A stretch of DNA of 64,000 nt from Talpa occidentalis (Eukaryota > Chordata > Mammalia > Eulipotyphla > Talpidae). Of the stretch, positions 35,401 through 47,557 are shown one piece after another. The position numbers and the translations under genes are program-made. Position 1 is the stretch's first letter; every line of letters begins with the position of its first letter. Under the pieces are notes generated by a model. The model searched no databases. It was given only the letters and a program-made list of their open reading frames with translations, and was not told the origin of the DNA. The stretch is taken from NCBI RefSeq assembly GCF_014898055.3, contig NW_023601433.1, positions 44,263,876-44,327,875 of the forward strand, given 5' to 3'.

Positions 35401-35636
35401 GCCAGAAAGAAAAAGAAAAATACCGGATGGTCTCACTCATAGCAGGAATCTAGAAAACTTAAATGAGGGACCAGGAAAGTTAATAACTGTAAGAAAGAAA
35501 ATATCAAAATCAACAAACAACTATGAACCAGAGACACACTATGGGGGGGTGGGAGGCGGGGAAAGGAGGGATTGGGGAAAAAATAAGGGGGTTGTAATTG
35601 TATGGGGAATATAAAAATAAAATTTAAATTAAAAAA
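32476..35636 (+). mobile_element. 5'-truncated L1 retrotransposon, 3.16 kb, 3'-UTR family I
   Basis: Largest element of the window. TSD GAACTTAAAAATCAG (32461-32475) and GAATTAAAAATCAG (35637-35650) differ by a deletion and a substitution. It lacks the 5' UTR, ORF1 and the ORF2 endonuclease domain, and starts in the linker ahead of the reverse transcriptase. It ends with a 3' UTR holding a G-rich tract (about 35,545-35,580) and an 'ataaaaataaaatt' A-rich tail. L1 mobilises by target-primed reverse transcription; this copy cannot because ORF2 is broken. Confidence 0.97.
32490..35453 (+). pseudogene. L1 ORF2 (reverse transcriptase) pseudogene, 5'-truncated
   Basis: Relic of ORF2p, the L1 endonuclease/reverse transcriptase. 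Domains in order: linker (about 32,495-32,950); RT fingers/palm with [20 protein letters not shown] at about 33,171-33,230 and RQGCPL near 33,590-33,607; catalytic FADDM at 33,717-33,731, both aspartates present; thumb/post-RT region ([22 protein letters not shown], 34,115-34,200); C-terminal Cys-rich motif CWRGCG...LLHCWWEC at about 35,010-35,070; final stop TAG at 35,451-35,453. Lesions: an in-frame TAG near 32,597; TGA at 33,348 and TGA near 34,323 (both look like decayed CGA or AGA codons); TGA near 35,082 where TGG is usual; frameshifts near 33,920, 34,047, 34,523 and 35,240. The longest intact piece is 191 codons (33,402-33,977). The endonuclease domain is absent. Not expected to make active protein. 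Confidence 0.95.
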
Positions 35637-35650
35637 GAATTAAAAATCAG

Positions 35651-38600
35651 TAATAAAAGAAAACATTTTATTACTTTTTAAGTTTGCTGACAAATAGTAA
35701 AAGGCTGCCACGATTCTGTGTAGCCATTGGATCCTTACCATTGCAGGTGCAAGAAAACCTGACCCTCGTTGGCTCAAGGAAAATAAAAGATGGTGTATTT
35801 TCTTGTGTCATTCAGAAGCCTGGGCTGAGGCAGGCTACAGGTGCAACTTAGTGCAGGTGCTCAGCTGATGTTACTTCCACCCTGCAGTTCATAATCTTTT
35901 AGGCCATGTAGAAAAAGGAAAGTTAATGGGCAACGCATAATCTTCTGGGAAATAAAATTTATGTTCTCTGTTTGCTCAGAAACAATGAAACAAATGACCA
36001 TCTTAGATCAAAGAAGAAAACAAAAACAAAGGAATTTTGAGCCCCTTTGGAAGAGCCCTACTGGCAAGCTCAGTCAGCCCTGTGCTCTCTTTCCCTTTCG
36101 CTCATGATTCTTCCTCCTGAACTAAGAGCCGCACCTGCACTGACTTTACCTGATGCCCATTTGTGGTCCTGATGGGCTGTCTCCTCAAGTTCCCATCTTA
36201 GCTTGGTTCCAAGACACTCCCAAGCAGAGCAGGCAGACATTGACAGATCCAGAAATAAGACAGATGCATGGTGACTTAGCCTGGGTTCTTCAGAAAACAC
36301 TTCCTGATGCCCAAGTTAATGTGCAACTGTTTCCTTGGCCATCACGCTTCTAGGGGAGAAGGAAAGAGATGGAGGGAGGTAAGCCATGCCAGAATGGCAA
36401 GCCACACGCCAGGATGCCTTACCAACCAACTGCAGCTGACTGCTGATCCGATGGGATCATCTTCACAGAGATTGTAAAAATAAATGACTTAAGTCAGTCA
36501 CTCAGAAGAGCAGCAGGGGGAGGGCTGATCCATTGGCTTTTGTGTCCTATTGGTCACAATGTGCCCCACAGATGTTAAACCCTCCACGCATTAGGCTGAG
36601 TAGCCATGGGCACCTCATGGGTCAGGCAGCATCTCGTGTTGCAGCATCAGCTGGCAAGGAGGTGCTGGACATGGGCAGGGGTGAGGCACCAGGGGATGAT
36701 GCTGCCTGGAGTTGCCAGAGCCTGGGCAGGACTGTCTTCCCATGGTGAGCTTCATGACAGTGACCAAGGCCACCAGAGGAAGTTGCAGCCCAGTCAGCTG
36801 AAGTGGCAAGAGCTGTCTGATTCCCATGGGTTAGGAAAGGGACTGCAGAAGTGGCCAAGGAAGGGCAGGCAGCTCTGGGCACAGAGCTGCAGTGAGGATG
36901 AAAGAGGGAGGGGTCAGTTAGGTCTGCCTGGGGTGAGCCGGAGGGACGGTTCAAGCAGAGGGAAGGGAAGAGGCTGTGTGTGCTGTGCTCCAGATACCAC
37001 ATCTGTTGAGGGACTCAGCTAGATCCCAAAGCATGGATAGCATTTTGGCAGATTGTCCTCTTTATTGAACTAAACATCCATGTAATTTTGTTGTCAGTAT
37101 TCATTTGTTTTGTGAATGCCGTTCTTTCATAATATAGAAGCCACAATAAAACTCAGCTCAGCCCAGATGGAATTATCAGGAACTCAGAATTAGTGAAATC
37201 AGAATCACACGTGCACACAGTGCTAAGTCATCAGGATGCAGGGGTCCCGGGGGTTGGCGGGCCAATGGCAATGACCCGGGGCATGTGGGGCTGGGCGAGG
37301 GAAGACCCTCCAGGGAGGTAAGTGCTATGCTGAGTTGAAATGGGGAAGCATGGGGGTTGGCAGGAGGAAGCTTGGGGGAACATCTAGTCTCTGGAGAGAA
37401 AAGGAGCCTGCAGAGAGGCGATGCTACAAATCCTCTTCTGCAAGGATAACTAAAGATTTTCTCTTAAAGACACCTTCCAGGAATATTCCAGTTGAGTGAT
37501 GGCAAGCTGGAAATCAGATGAGTAACAGGACAAGCAACATTCTTTTGTGTCATTGCTGTCCTCTCCAGATCCCAAACTGCCCATAGTGGCTCTCTTCATC
37601 CCAGACAGAGATTGGAGAGAGGTTATAATTAGAAAAAAACTAAATTGACTAGCAATTTGGGAATTTCTCAAATGGACCCCAAGCTTGAACTCACAGCCAG
37701 TCTCTTCCAGGAACACAGAGAGGAGGCCTACCTGTAACACTGGTGTTTGATCCTCAGTGACAGATGAGATTCTGGGGTCCCAGGGAACCAGCCATTTGTA
37801 GGCTCTGGAGAATTAAAGGTGTAGTGACCCCAGGCTGTCTCTGGGCAAGCTTGCTAGAAAGCGGGCCTCATTTGGGGATCCCTTTGCTGCCTTTGCTAAG
37901 CCTTATCTTCAGATGACCGATCACCCAGTGGAGCTTTCCTGAGTTTCGTACTTAAAGTGCCACATCTCAGGATACACCTCAGATCTAGGAAGACTGACAC
38001 AGTTGGTCATCCTACTGACCTCCTTCTCAATTCTAGAAACCCTTTTTCCATGAGCCCAGAAATTTGTTTCATAAAAGTTCCTTCAGTTCTTTTTTTTCAA
38101 ACATTCGTTGCATATTAAATACATATGATACTTATTACCTCTTCCCTCCGAACCTGGGGGTGGTACAAATAATAGTGCACTGCAGTGACAGTGCACTGCA
38201 GTGACTTGGGCTCCATATTGCGGAGACAACTGAGAGCAGTGGCATTTGTGCCCCCAAGAGAATTCCAGTCCCATGGAAAGAGGCAGCTGCAGCTCAGCCC
38301 TATGGGTTGCTGCATGTGGGGACAGGGGCTAAGGGTCACCAGGCTGTCTGATTCTTCATGATAAACTGAAATTGGTTCAATTTTGTGGGGCAAATAAAGA
38401 CATGTCCTTGGGTCACATCCAGCCCATAGAATGCACATTTGCTCCTTATGGATTAAATCACATAAGCAGTTGTCATTTTCTTCCTTCCCCAATTCCCAAG
38501 TTGTGATGTAGACACCTTTGACATTTTAAATCCTGTTTGCAGACATCTGCCATTTACAGAAATGGTCTCAGTGGTGACCTTGGGAGCAAAGCTACAGCCC

Positions 38601-40112
38601 TCATTTGACCTTCAACTTCCCCCAGTTTTGTCTTCCCCAGAGATGACTTGAACAAACCTGCTGCCCAGAGCACACCTGCTCTTTCATCCTCCATTCTGTC
38701 AGTTATCATCAAAGGAACAAAAGGATGAGCAGATGAGTGAACAGTCTTCTTGGGCTGGGGATATCCCCAGGTTCTCCCTATGTGGCCAAGCCACAGAGCT
38801 TCCGTAGCCAGAGCCATCCTTCTCCAACAGAGCCAATAAAGTTGTGTTCCCAGAGTAGTGACCTAGGAGGTGCCTCAATAAGCAGGTGTTGATTCTCTCT
38901 GGTTTGGAGAGAAATGATTTGAGGAATGTAGCTATTAATGTAGCAGGAAGGGAGCAATCCTATCTAGATTTTTAATGATTTTATTTTAAGATAGAAGAGG
39001 AGAAAGGAGCAAAAATAAAGCTTTGCACTTCCATATAGTTAAAAAAATTCTTATTGAAATAATCTTTAGTTGGAGAAGGCACTGTCTTCTCCAGCAAAAT
39101 CATCCCCATCATCATCACCATCATCCAAGTTTGGGATCAGTGTGATAGGCTAGACATCTAAGATAATTATTCATAACTCATTTCAAGGATCAGATAATAA
39201 TAGAAAATAAGCTTATTGTGCTGTGTTAACTGGAACCTATGTCTGATGACTGTGAGCCAGCAGTTACATTATATTTAATGAGTCAGTCAAGTCATGTCTG
39301 AAAAGCAGGGATCAGCTTGGGTGGCTGTTAATCTATGCCTGTATCTGTATACTAACTTTGCTTGTAAGAAGCTAACACCCTCTGCCAGCAAAATCTTACT
39401 GGTCTAAAAAGGATGATGATGCCATGTGCTATATAGGCTGTCTTTAAAGAGAGTCTTTACTTATGTAGGAAATGTGACACAGAGACTTTTCCTTGAGTGG
39501 CAAGCTCCAGCAAGCATGCACAGCCACCTGGGTATTTTCTTGGAGGTTCAAAGGTCATCAGTCTTGCAGAATGCCTGTGAAGGAACAGTGGTATATATAC
39601 TTCTGAGATTGAAATGGATGATTGCTGGCTATTTTGCCAATCCACCCTTTAAATTTAGGCTTCCTTCTTCAACCTCCATTGAATGTATCAGCTTCTTTCC
39701 TTAGAAGTTATTGCTTAAAATTCTTGCTTGACAGACAAGATCCCTTTCCAATGTTTTTAAAATATGTGATATAATTTTCTCACTTACAAATAGCCTAATA
39801 TGCCTGATGTACAGTGATAGCCTGCATTGGTCAAATATTCTAAGATCTATTGAATTCAATGAATAATTCTGCATGGATAGTTTTGCATTTTATGCCACAA
39901 TGACTGGAAAATTGAGTGACTGATAAATTGAACATCAGCTGAATAACAATATATCAGGTCAAGCAACCTCAATTTTGTGTTACTGCTGCCTTCACTAAAA
40001 CCCAGGTTGTGAGTGAACCAGATGGCCCTGGGATCTGCTTTAATCTGGAATAAGCCCTAAAGCCAAATCTAATTTTATCTCTGGTCTAGCATGCATGTGC
40101 TCATAATGTGTC

Positions 40113-40115
<3 letters not shown>
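35651..40115. other. Long unassigned non-coding stretch
   Basis: 4.4 kb without a recognised element. 36,530-37,020 is GC-richer and has overlapping frames up to 138 aa on both strands; with frames open on both strands at once, base composition is the likelier cause than coding. A 16-bp tandem pair (AGTGCACTGCAGTGAC) sits at 38,174-38,205. Confidence 0.45.
38174..38205. repeat. 16-bp tandem pair with palindromic core
   Basis: AGTGCACTGCAGTGAC occurs twice head to tail. Each unit has the 10-bp palindrome CACTGCAGTG with a central PstI-type CTGCAG. Confidence 0.95.

Positions 40116-40153
<38 letters not shown>
40116..40153. repeat. (AC)19 microsatellite
   Basis: Uninterrupted AC dinucleotides, 38 bp; likely polymorphic. 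Confidence 0.98.
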
Positions 40154-40155
<2 letters not shown>

Positions 40156-40389
40156 TTATTCCCTTTGTCAGGTGCTCAATATATTACAGATAAATTGAAA
40201 CAATCTCATAAGGCTTTCAAGTATATATTTATCTGATGAATAAATCAAACAGTAGCTACACGATAAAAAAAAAGTCCAAGAGTAAGTGTTTAACATGTTG
40301 TGTATTTGCAGAGCACAAGGCTATGTGCTATGGTGGATTGCAAAAAGAGAGAGAGACATAGTTCTTGATTTATGGAGTTGACAGCTGTA

Positions 40390-40960
40390 TCATCCAGGGC
40401 TTTACCAGAGGCAGAGAGAGTAGGAGAGATAGATGATAGATAGATGAATAATGTTGGACAGACAGACAGAAAGTTACTGAATCTATGGATCTGCTGCAAG
40501 AAACTGGCTTATGGAACTGTTGGGTCTGGTTAAGCCAATCCAAAAACTGTTAGGAACAACAGGAAGAGAAAATCAGGAGCAGATGGAACCCCATGGGCAT
40601 GGGCTAAAACTGCTGTCCAAAAGGAGGAATCTCTGTCTCTTTCTTTCTCCAGGGAAGTCCTAAGTTCCCTTTTAAGGCCTTCAAACTGATTAAGTAAGAA
40701 CCACTTAGGATAATTTCCCTAATATCATCAACTGATTAAAAACCTTAATTACATCTGCCAAGTCCCTTCACAGCAGCACCTAGATTAGTGTTTTGTTGAA
40801 TAACTGGGGGAAGGTGTGATTAGGCTACAAAAACCTTGCTGCTTCCCCCTCTCCTCATGAGACAGGATCTCTTGTAGCCCACTCTTCCCACACACTAGAA
40901 AGGCACTCCTGGGGAATGTAATTTAGCCTTGCCAAGTCGATCTACCATGAAACCATCAAA
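40390..40960 (+). repeat. Ancient interspersed repeat, second copy of the 4,285 family
   Basis: Starts by a GATA/GACA simple-repeat area, then 'ccccatgggcatgggctaaa', 'ttttaaggccttcaaactga', 'cccttcacagcagcaccta', 'gattagtgttttgttgaat' and 'gccttgccaagtcgatct'. Better preserved than the 4.3-kb copy. Class uncertain. Confidence 0.65.
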
Positions 40961-40980
40961 GCTGCACAGTTAAAAATGAC

Positions 40981-41046
40981 TGTGTGTATGTGTACATATA
41001 TATGTGTGTATATATGTATATACGTGTGTATATATGTGTGTATATA

Positions 41047-41088
<42 letters not shown>
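40981..41088. repeat. TG/TA compound microsatellite
   Basis: TGTG/TATA mix passing into an uninterrupted (TA)n at 41,053-41,088. AT-only tracts of this kind can extrude as cruciforms and are prone to assembly error. Confidence 0.97.
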
Positions 41089-41090
<2 letters not shown>

Positions 41091-42540
41091 AACACCCAAA
41101 TAAGACAGGACATGGCACAGGCAATGGGCCTACCAAGATGGAGTCTAAAATGGAATGACTGTATACACGTACGTATGTATTTGTGATCCAGGTTCCTCTG
41201 GTCTTTAAGGGAATGGGGTCCACTCAGTCTGTGGCTGAGGTGAAGAATGAAGTGCCACTGTATGGGCCTGTTTCAGAAGACACCAAATGCTCGTGGATCT
41301 CCAGCTTGGCCATCTGGCATCTTTGCCTATATACATAGCAGACGGCTGTCCTTGAGTACAACAATAACCATAAAATACATGGTGGAACATATTGAAAATG
41401 TCCACAGTGGTGCCACTGGGCAGGGTCCAACCTACCAAGCATGAATTTTTCACAGAAAACTGCATCTCTTTCTGGTTAGAGCATGTTTGGCCTGATTTTT
41501 ATGCCAGGCCAGAGATGGACTGTTTTTCTTCTGCTAATAAGGTTCCTGCTGTTCATGCTGTTGAAACTTGCCCTATGCTGAGACTTGAATCCAAAGGCCA
41601 ACATCCAGGTGTCTTGTGGCACCTCCGCTCCAATGGCAAGGTTAGAGGAAATGACACCCCTGCTTTCCTTGTGATTACTATCAGGTCAAAGAATTCAAAC
41701 CAGACAATTTGGGGAGACATAGAGGAAAGAAACCACAGCTTTTCTGGCTTGAGATAATTATTTCTTCGCACTCATTGAACATTCTTGGTGAGAAAGCATG
41801 GTGAGCATTATCGCTTTGCCTGCTTGTAAGGTTTTTGGAACTCACCCTAACCTAATTAAGTGTCTGTTTACCCTTAGGCCTGGCACATTCTCTCCATGAA
41901 GCAACAGCTGCAACCCTGCAAGAGGCCACACGAAGGGCAAAATATGTATTGATTGCTGCTATTTTCAGTCTTGCCAGAATAAACAGTGATGGGCTCAGCC
42001 ATATCAGCTCATTTTTCAAATGTTTCTTGAAAGATATTGGCTCACTCTGTGCTGGATGCACAAGACAGTAGCATGGACTTGTAAAGTACTGTCAGTTGGG
42101 AGAAGGTGTTGGAAACTTCCTGTTCCACAGAGACAGGGTCAGGGAGGGATGTTTAGGTAAAGTCTACACAGCAGTGTTTGCAGCCTTATAATGTATATAG
42201 GCGCCTCCTATGTGAATTCATTTACATTTGGGTTTTTGGTGTACCACAGAAGTCTCCTTGAGAGACCAAGGAATCTGTGTTCTTATAAGGATCTTATCAT
42301 GTGATTGTAATGAAAGTGGCCTGAGAAGCACCAGTCTAAAGGACTGCGAGTCAGGAATGTTAAAACTGAGCAGGATCTTGGAAGATTATTTTTAACTTTA
42401 AATATAGGCAGACATCTAGCAAGAAATGAACACAAATTGAGACCTATGGAAACAAGCTTGGAAATCCTACTGAAAAACTCAGAAGTGAACTGGGAGGTCC
42501 ACATTGTGTTGGATGGAAGAACTTACAGTCAAGAATGAGC
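41089..42540. other. Unassigned non-coding DNA
   Basis: Frames of 121 aa or less on overlapping strands at 41,205-41,771 have no domain signature. Nothing else assigned. Confidence 0.45.
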
Positions 42541-42554
42541 AAGAGAGAGAGATT

Positions 42555-42597
<43 letters not shown>

Positions 42598-42660
42598 ATT
42601 TACATACATAAAGTCTTGAAAGGGCACATATCAAGAGTGATCTTCAGGTCAGATTGAAGA
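42541..42660 (+). repeat. (GA)n tract, possible start of the 4,285-family repeat
   Basis: (GA)n at 42,541-42,551 and 42,563-42,593 followed by 'gattgatttacatacataa', the kind of junction at which the 4.3- and 40.4-kb repeat family begins. The rest of that repeat is not visible. Confidence 0.6.
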
Positions 42661-42752
42661 GGAAACAGGCACGATTAGCAATCTTTTTCTTGGCTAGTTT
42701 TAGATGACAGACACAATGCATTAAGAGACCTTTGTCAAATTAAAAGAGTGAC

Positions 42753-43028
42753 GGGGGCCTCCCAAGTGACGCAGCGGGTGGAGTGCAGCACTGTGAAGCT
42801 GTCTGCAGCTTTTGCAGTGCCGGTTCGATTCCCTGCTGGCCAGGGAGATTCCCACATGGCGTGGCAGACCTCTCCTGTTGTGCCCACTACTCCCCTCAGC
42901 AGTGTACTTTGGTCCTTCTGCCTGTTCTGCTCCCCGCTCTGTCTCTGGTGAATCCTCTCACCCTCCCGTGCCTGTGGCCTATACCCCAGCTCTTACATAG
43001 GAATAAATAAATCTTAAAAAAAAAAAAG
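42753..43028 (+). mobile_element. tRNA-derived SINE, subfamily B
   Basis: Head 'ggggcctcccaagtgacgc'; B box ggttcgattcc (one change). Tail AATAAATAAATCTTA then A run. TSD AAAAGAGTG (42742-42750) and AAAAGAATG (43029-43037). Confidence 0.94.
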
Positions 43029-43037
43029 AAAAGAATG

Positions 43038-43879
43038 TCTGGGATGAAGGGCAGTCTGGATCATTATACTTTCCCCATGGGGATGTATGAAAAAGAACTG
43101 AGATAATATAAGGAGAACTCAGAGTAAGTACTCAATAATTGTTCACTTAGATAGGCTTAAAGAAACTGAAAGTTTAACTTGGTGAAAAGACAATATTAGA
43201 GGGAGACCCAATAACAGTTTTCAAACACACAGAGAGTTGTCTTCTGTCAATTTGGAGTTGTGATTGCAGGAAAGTAGGTTGCAGGTCGATGCAAGAACAG
43301 ATTTTCAATTCTGTGACGAGTTCCCACCATATGCTGCCATCTTCATCACTAACAGGGTTCCCATGGTGACTGCCTGTCAGGGCTGTAGGATAGGTTAGAC
43401 TGGCCTGGTTTTAGGGCACCTTCCAAGTCAAGATTCACATCATTGTACATCCCATCAAAATAAGTTGACCGACTGGAAAGTGGATCAAAGATTCACCCCC
43501 TGCATATCCATCCATTTATGGCCTGGCAGTGTCAGGAAAGATGTTGGGGAATCCGTAAGCAGTTTCCTATCAAGGCTTTTTCATTTGCCTTGAGTGGCTG
43601 TTGTTACTCTTACAGTAAGTTAGTTAACATGTATTCTACTATATCCGAACCTCAATATTATACACATGGATTTTTATCAAAGGCACAAAAGCATTGAAGG
43701 GGGTTGCAACTTCAATGAAAGAATAGCTTCCTAAAGAGCTTCGGGGGCATTCACCTCCCAATGTCCAGAGAAATGATGATAGGAAAACAGGAGAAACAGG
43801 AGAAACAGTGATTACAGGTGACTGACACTTGTCACAGTGCTCGGCCTAATTTTCTTTAGAAATTGGGAAGCATGATACT
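43038..43879. other. Unassigned non-coding DNA
   Basis: A possible MIR tail lies at about 43,095-43,150 ('gagtaagtactcaataatt'); the rest is unassigned. Confidence 0.4.
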
Positions 43880-44075
43880 GTGGGCTAGAGTGGAAGGAGC
43901 TACAGTTTTTAGAATCAGTTCAAGCCCTGGTTCTGCCACATGTTAGTGAGTACCCATGAGCGACACAGTGTCAATTTCCTTGTCAGCAAAATAAAAATGA
44001 TACTAGAATATGAAGAAAAAAATGAGACAACACACACATCAAATACCCAAGCCATAAATAGGCACTTACTAAACA
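43880..44075 (+). mobile_element. MIR SINE relic
   Basis: 'caagccctggttctgccaca', then 'tcaatttccttgtcagcaaa', 'aaaatgatactagaata' and 'gcacttactaaacattag': the MIR core-to-tail order. Confidence 0.82.
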
Positions 44076-44390
44076 TTAGTTTTTTTTTTTTCCTAGTCTT
44101 TTTTTTTTTTTTTAATAGCACATCCCTGCCCACCGCTATTTTCTCAGGAAATCAAAGAGGAAAATTGCAATTGCTCTGTCTGACCCCAATAACACTCCTT
44201 CCTTAGAGCTTAGCCATGGCTCTCCAGCAGAGCAGTGATGCGGTGCAAAGTAAGCACACCCCATGTCACCACAGGGCACACCAGGAAAGACAGATCGAGG
44301 CCATTCTCCACTGTAACTGGGGTAGCAGACACCAGCTGTCTCACATGGAGATCCTGCTTTCAGCTTATAAAGGGTTGTTTTAACATTTTT

Positions 44391-44646
44391 TAAAAGATTT
44401 ATTTATGCATACAAGAACTGGGGTATAGGACAGAGGTGTGGGGAGTGAGAGGATTCACCAAGACAGAGTGGGGAACAGAACAGGCAGACTGACTGAAATA
44501 TACTGCTGAGGGGAGCAGCGGGCAAGTCAGGAGAGGTCTGATGCACCATGTGGGTAGCTCCCTGGCCGGGGATCGAACTCATGCTGCAGTGGCTGTGGAC
44601 AGCTTCATAGTTTGTGACTTACTCCCTTGCACCACCAGGGAGACCC
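44391..44646 (-). mobile_element. tRNA-derived SINE, subfamily B
   Basis: Perfect 15-bp TSD TGTTTTAACATTTTT at 44376-44390 and 44647-44661. B box complement gggatcgaac is well kept; the head is slightly diverged. Confidence 0.96.
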
Positions 44647-44661
44647 TGTTTTAACATTTTT

Positions 44662-45607
44662 AATTATTATACACGTAAAGATATTCTTTCTTTTTTAATT
44701 GAGATCACATTGGTTTACTTTCCTGTTTGTATTTTGGAAGTCCCATCCTTCAGGTGTTGTTACCATAGCACTCCCACCACTAAAGTACCCACAGTTCACC
44801 ACCATAGTCCATTGTGCAAACTCCCCAAGTAAAGATATTCTTGGTCAAACAGACTTAAGCTACCAAAAAGCAAATAGGAAGAAATAACTGACCTACAATT
44901 ATATCATATAGAGAGGATTTTTAATATTTAAGTAAATAATCTTCAAGGCATATATGTACAGATATGTATACATGCAAACAAAATATCTATAAACAAATAT
45001 CTGTACAAATAAAAATGTAGATAGCCCTGTATCTACGTAGATATGTGGTAATATCCCAGTAGATATACACAGGCCTGTTGGATATGGGTGCCCACTTAAA
45101 AATACTGCAAACTACACGGGTCTGTGGAGCTGTATCATGGGTGCTGTGGTGGTAGGAGAACTACAGGAGGTACATCTGAGGGGAAAAATCAAATACTGCC
45201 CCCAAATTAACAGAGATGTAAGAAATAAGACGTTAAAAAAATAAAAATACTACAAACAGGAAACAAACAGGCTTCCCCCTGGGAAAATGTAAATTTCATG
45301 ATATATTTACCTGTTCTCCCACCATTAAGAGACAAATCTAAATGATGACTTTTAATAGGGAAACATGAGAGGAGAAAAATCAGTTTGGCCTTTCAGTAGC
45401 TCAATCATCCTTGCTTCCATACGCACACATAGAAAGCAGTTTCCTATCATTGGTCAACCGATCACAGGGCTAGAGCTTTTGACTCTAGAAGTAGTAGGAT
45501 GTAGGATTCCCATTAACAGTGAATGGTCTTTTGATCGCAGACATGTAAGTAACCACTTCCTTCCTGGCTCTTGACAGAGAGAGGACAGAATCTCAGTGAG
45601 ACTATAT
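44662..45607. other. Unassigned non-coding DNA
   Basis: 44,690-44,830 has a faint resemblance to an old L1 3' UTR in reverse ('ttaattgagatcacattgg', 'caccaccatagtcca'). A 14-bp palindrome TATCTACGTAGATA is at 45,030-45,043. Confidence 0.4.
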
Positions 45608-45620
45608 AAGAGCATATGAA

Positions 45621-45901
45621 AGGGCCTCCCCTGGTGGTGCAGGCAGTTGAACGGCGCGCTGTGAAGCTGTCCGCAGCCTCTGCAGCACTGGTTCGATCCC
45701 TGCCATCCGGCACAGGTCCCACATGGTGCAGCAGACCTCTCCTGTCTCACCCGCTGCTCCCCTCAGCAGTGTGTTTCAGTCAGTTTGCCTGTTCTGTGCC
45801 CCGCTCTGTCTCTGGTGAATCCTCTCATCCTCCCGCGCATCTGGCCTGTACCCCAGTTCTTGTATAAATAAATAAATATTTTAAAAAAGAAAAAAAAAAA
45901 A
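45621..45901 (+). mobile_element. tRNA-derived SINE, subfamily B, intact Pol III boxes
   Basis: A box region tggtggtgcagg and B box ggttcgatccc are kept. Tail (ATAA)n then TTTTAAAAAAG and a 15-A run. TSD AAGAGCATATGA (45608-45619) and AAGAACATATGA (45902-45913), one mismatch. Confidence 0.96.
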
Positions 45902-45913
45902 AAGAACATATGA

Positions 45914-47035
45914 GAGCCTAAAAGGAGATGGGGAGGCTATTCTATGGAGTGCTAGGGGCCATCTGCCTTCAAATATGTTGATGTGGTTGACAACAAGGAA
46001 ATACCAGTTACAAGATGGAGAGACAAATAAAATACCCTGACAGCATGGAGAAAGCCTTGTGCACAAGGTAAAAATTGCTGTCAGAGAAGAATCAGACAGC
46101 CTGCTTCATGGAGTCCCTTGTATTGCAACCATAAAGATGGACTTTAGAGACCAGAATAATTAAAAGTTCATTTTTTGTGACTAATGATATGATAGCATAT
46201 GGATGTATATCCTGTGAGATGAATATTTTATATACTTAACCTTATTAAAACAGCTTGGGTGAGTAGATTTCTTCAGGCAGTTTTAAATCATTATTCTACA
46301 TCCAGGAAAGCAAACATCTTCTGGCTATTGTGTGAGCAGATGGGAAAGGCTGAGAAAATCTGGAGATCAGACAATTTGGCAACGGTAGGACCCTATTAAA
46401 TTCGTTTATAGGGTGTACACTCATAATAAACTAACAAGGTGGTTTCTGATGTTGCCAGAATTAGCTTTTTTGATACTTCAATTATAAAAGAAGTACAAAT
46501 AATTCATAGATTTATCTTTGGGTGTATAGTTTAAAGGTGAGAGAAAGAATAAGGGGACTCCTGGGCTCTGTCATAATTCCAAGATCACCTTTGTCCTGAT
46601 GACAGGTCACCCTTCTATTAACCTTATGCTGCCTAGTCCTTCTGCTAGTCATGCTCAAGCGAGTGGAGTTCAGAAACCAATCATTTTATTCTTATTAATT
46701 ATGAAAAGAACAGACTGTGCCTTTCTTAAAGTTAAGTACTGCTTTAGAACATATTTTTTTCCTCTTCCAGAGCATACCAAATTAGAGGTCAAAAGTATCG
46801 AAAGTTCTCTTGAAGTCTAGTATGATCAGTATCATTCTACTCTATTACAAAGCTAATCCTAGTTGCAAGCCATTTTATTGAATAGTAGACATTTTATTTA
46901 TTCTTGAAGACATTTTATTGAAGAGTAGACTTCAATCTGTACAGTGATTATTCTACCTTTACATCAAACTATCAATAAGTTTGACCCTTTAAAGTGATCC
47001 TTTGTCTTGAAATTAGCTGTTTAGGACAGTGGTGT
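45914..47035. other. Unassigned non-coding DNA with a 20-bp direct repeat
   Basis: CATTTTATTGAATAGTAGAC at 46871-46890 recurs at 46911-46930 with one change. No gene or named repeat otherwise. Confidence 0.5.
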
Positions 47036-47047
47036 AGACCCAGTTTA

Positions 47048-47545
47048 TTTTATTTATTTATTTGTTTTTGTTTTTCTTTGTTTTTCTTTTTTTGTTTTTA
47101 TAATTCCCCATATAATACAATTGCACCCCCCTTATTTTGGCCCCAAACCCTCCTTTCCCTGCCCCCCCATAGTTTGTCTCTGGTTTATAGTTGTTTGTTG
47201 ATTTTGATTTTTTCTTTCTTATAGTTATTCTTTTTCCTGCTCCCTTATTTAGGTTTTCTAGATTCCTGCTATGAGTGAGACCATCTGGTATTTTTCTTTT
47301 TCTTTGTAGCTTACTTTGCTGAGCATGAGCCCTTCCAGCTCCATCCATGTTGCTACAAATAGCATGAATTTATCTTTTTGATTGCTGAGTAATATTCCAT
47401 GGTATATATGTACCACACCTTCTTGATCCAGTCATCTATTTTGGGGCATTTGGGTTGTTTCCATAGCTTAGCTATTGTAAATAGTGCTGCCATAAACATG
47501 GGGGTGCAGGTGCCCTTTGGAATTAATGTTTTTGTGTCCTTTGGC
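47048..47545 (-). mobile_element. 5'-truncated L1 3' end, family I, minus strand
   Basis: Perfect 12-bp TSD AGACCCAGTTTA at 47036-47047 and 47546-47557. On the minus strand it runs from the ORF2 C-terminus (…WIKKVWYIYTMEYYSAIKK…, with the ORF2 TAG around 47,260) to a UTR with a G-rich run and an A-rich tail (47,048-47,100). Well preserved. Confidence 0.97.
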
Positions 47546-47557
47546 AGACCCAGTTTA

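Noticed and set aside
36606..37022. 138-aa plus frame and 126-aa minus frame over the same DNA
   Set aside because: Simultaneous open frames on both strands fit GC-rich composition rather than a gene; no motif seen.
40116..41088. CRISPR-like or regulatory array from regular short repeats
   Set aside because: Plain dinucleotide microsatellites, no spacers.
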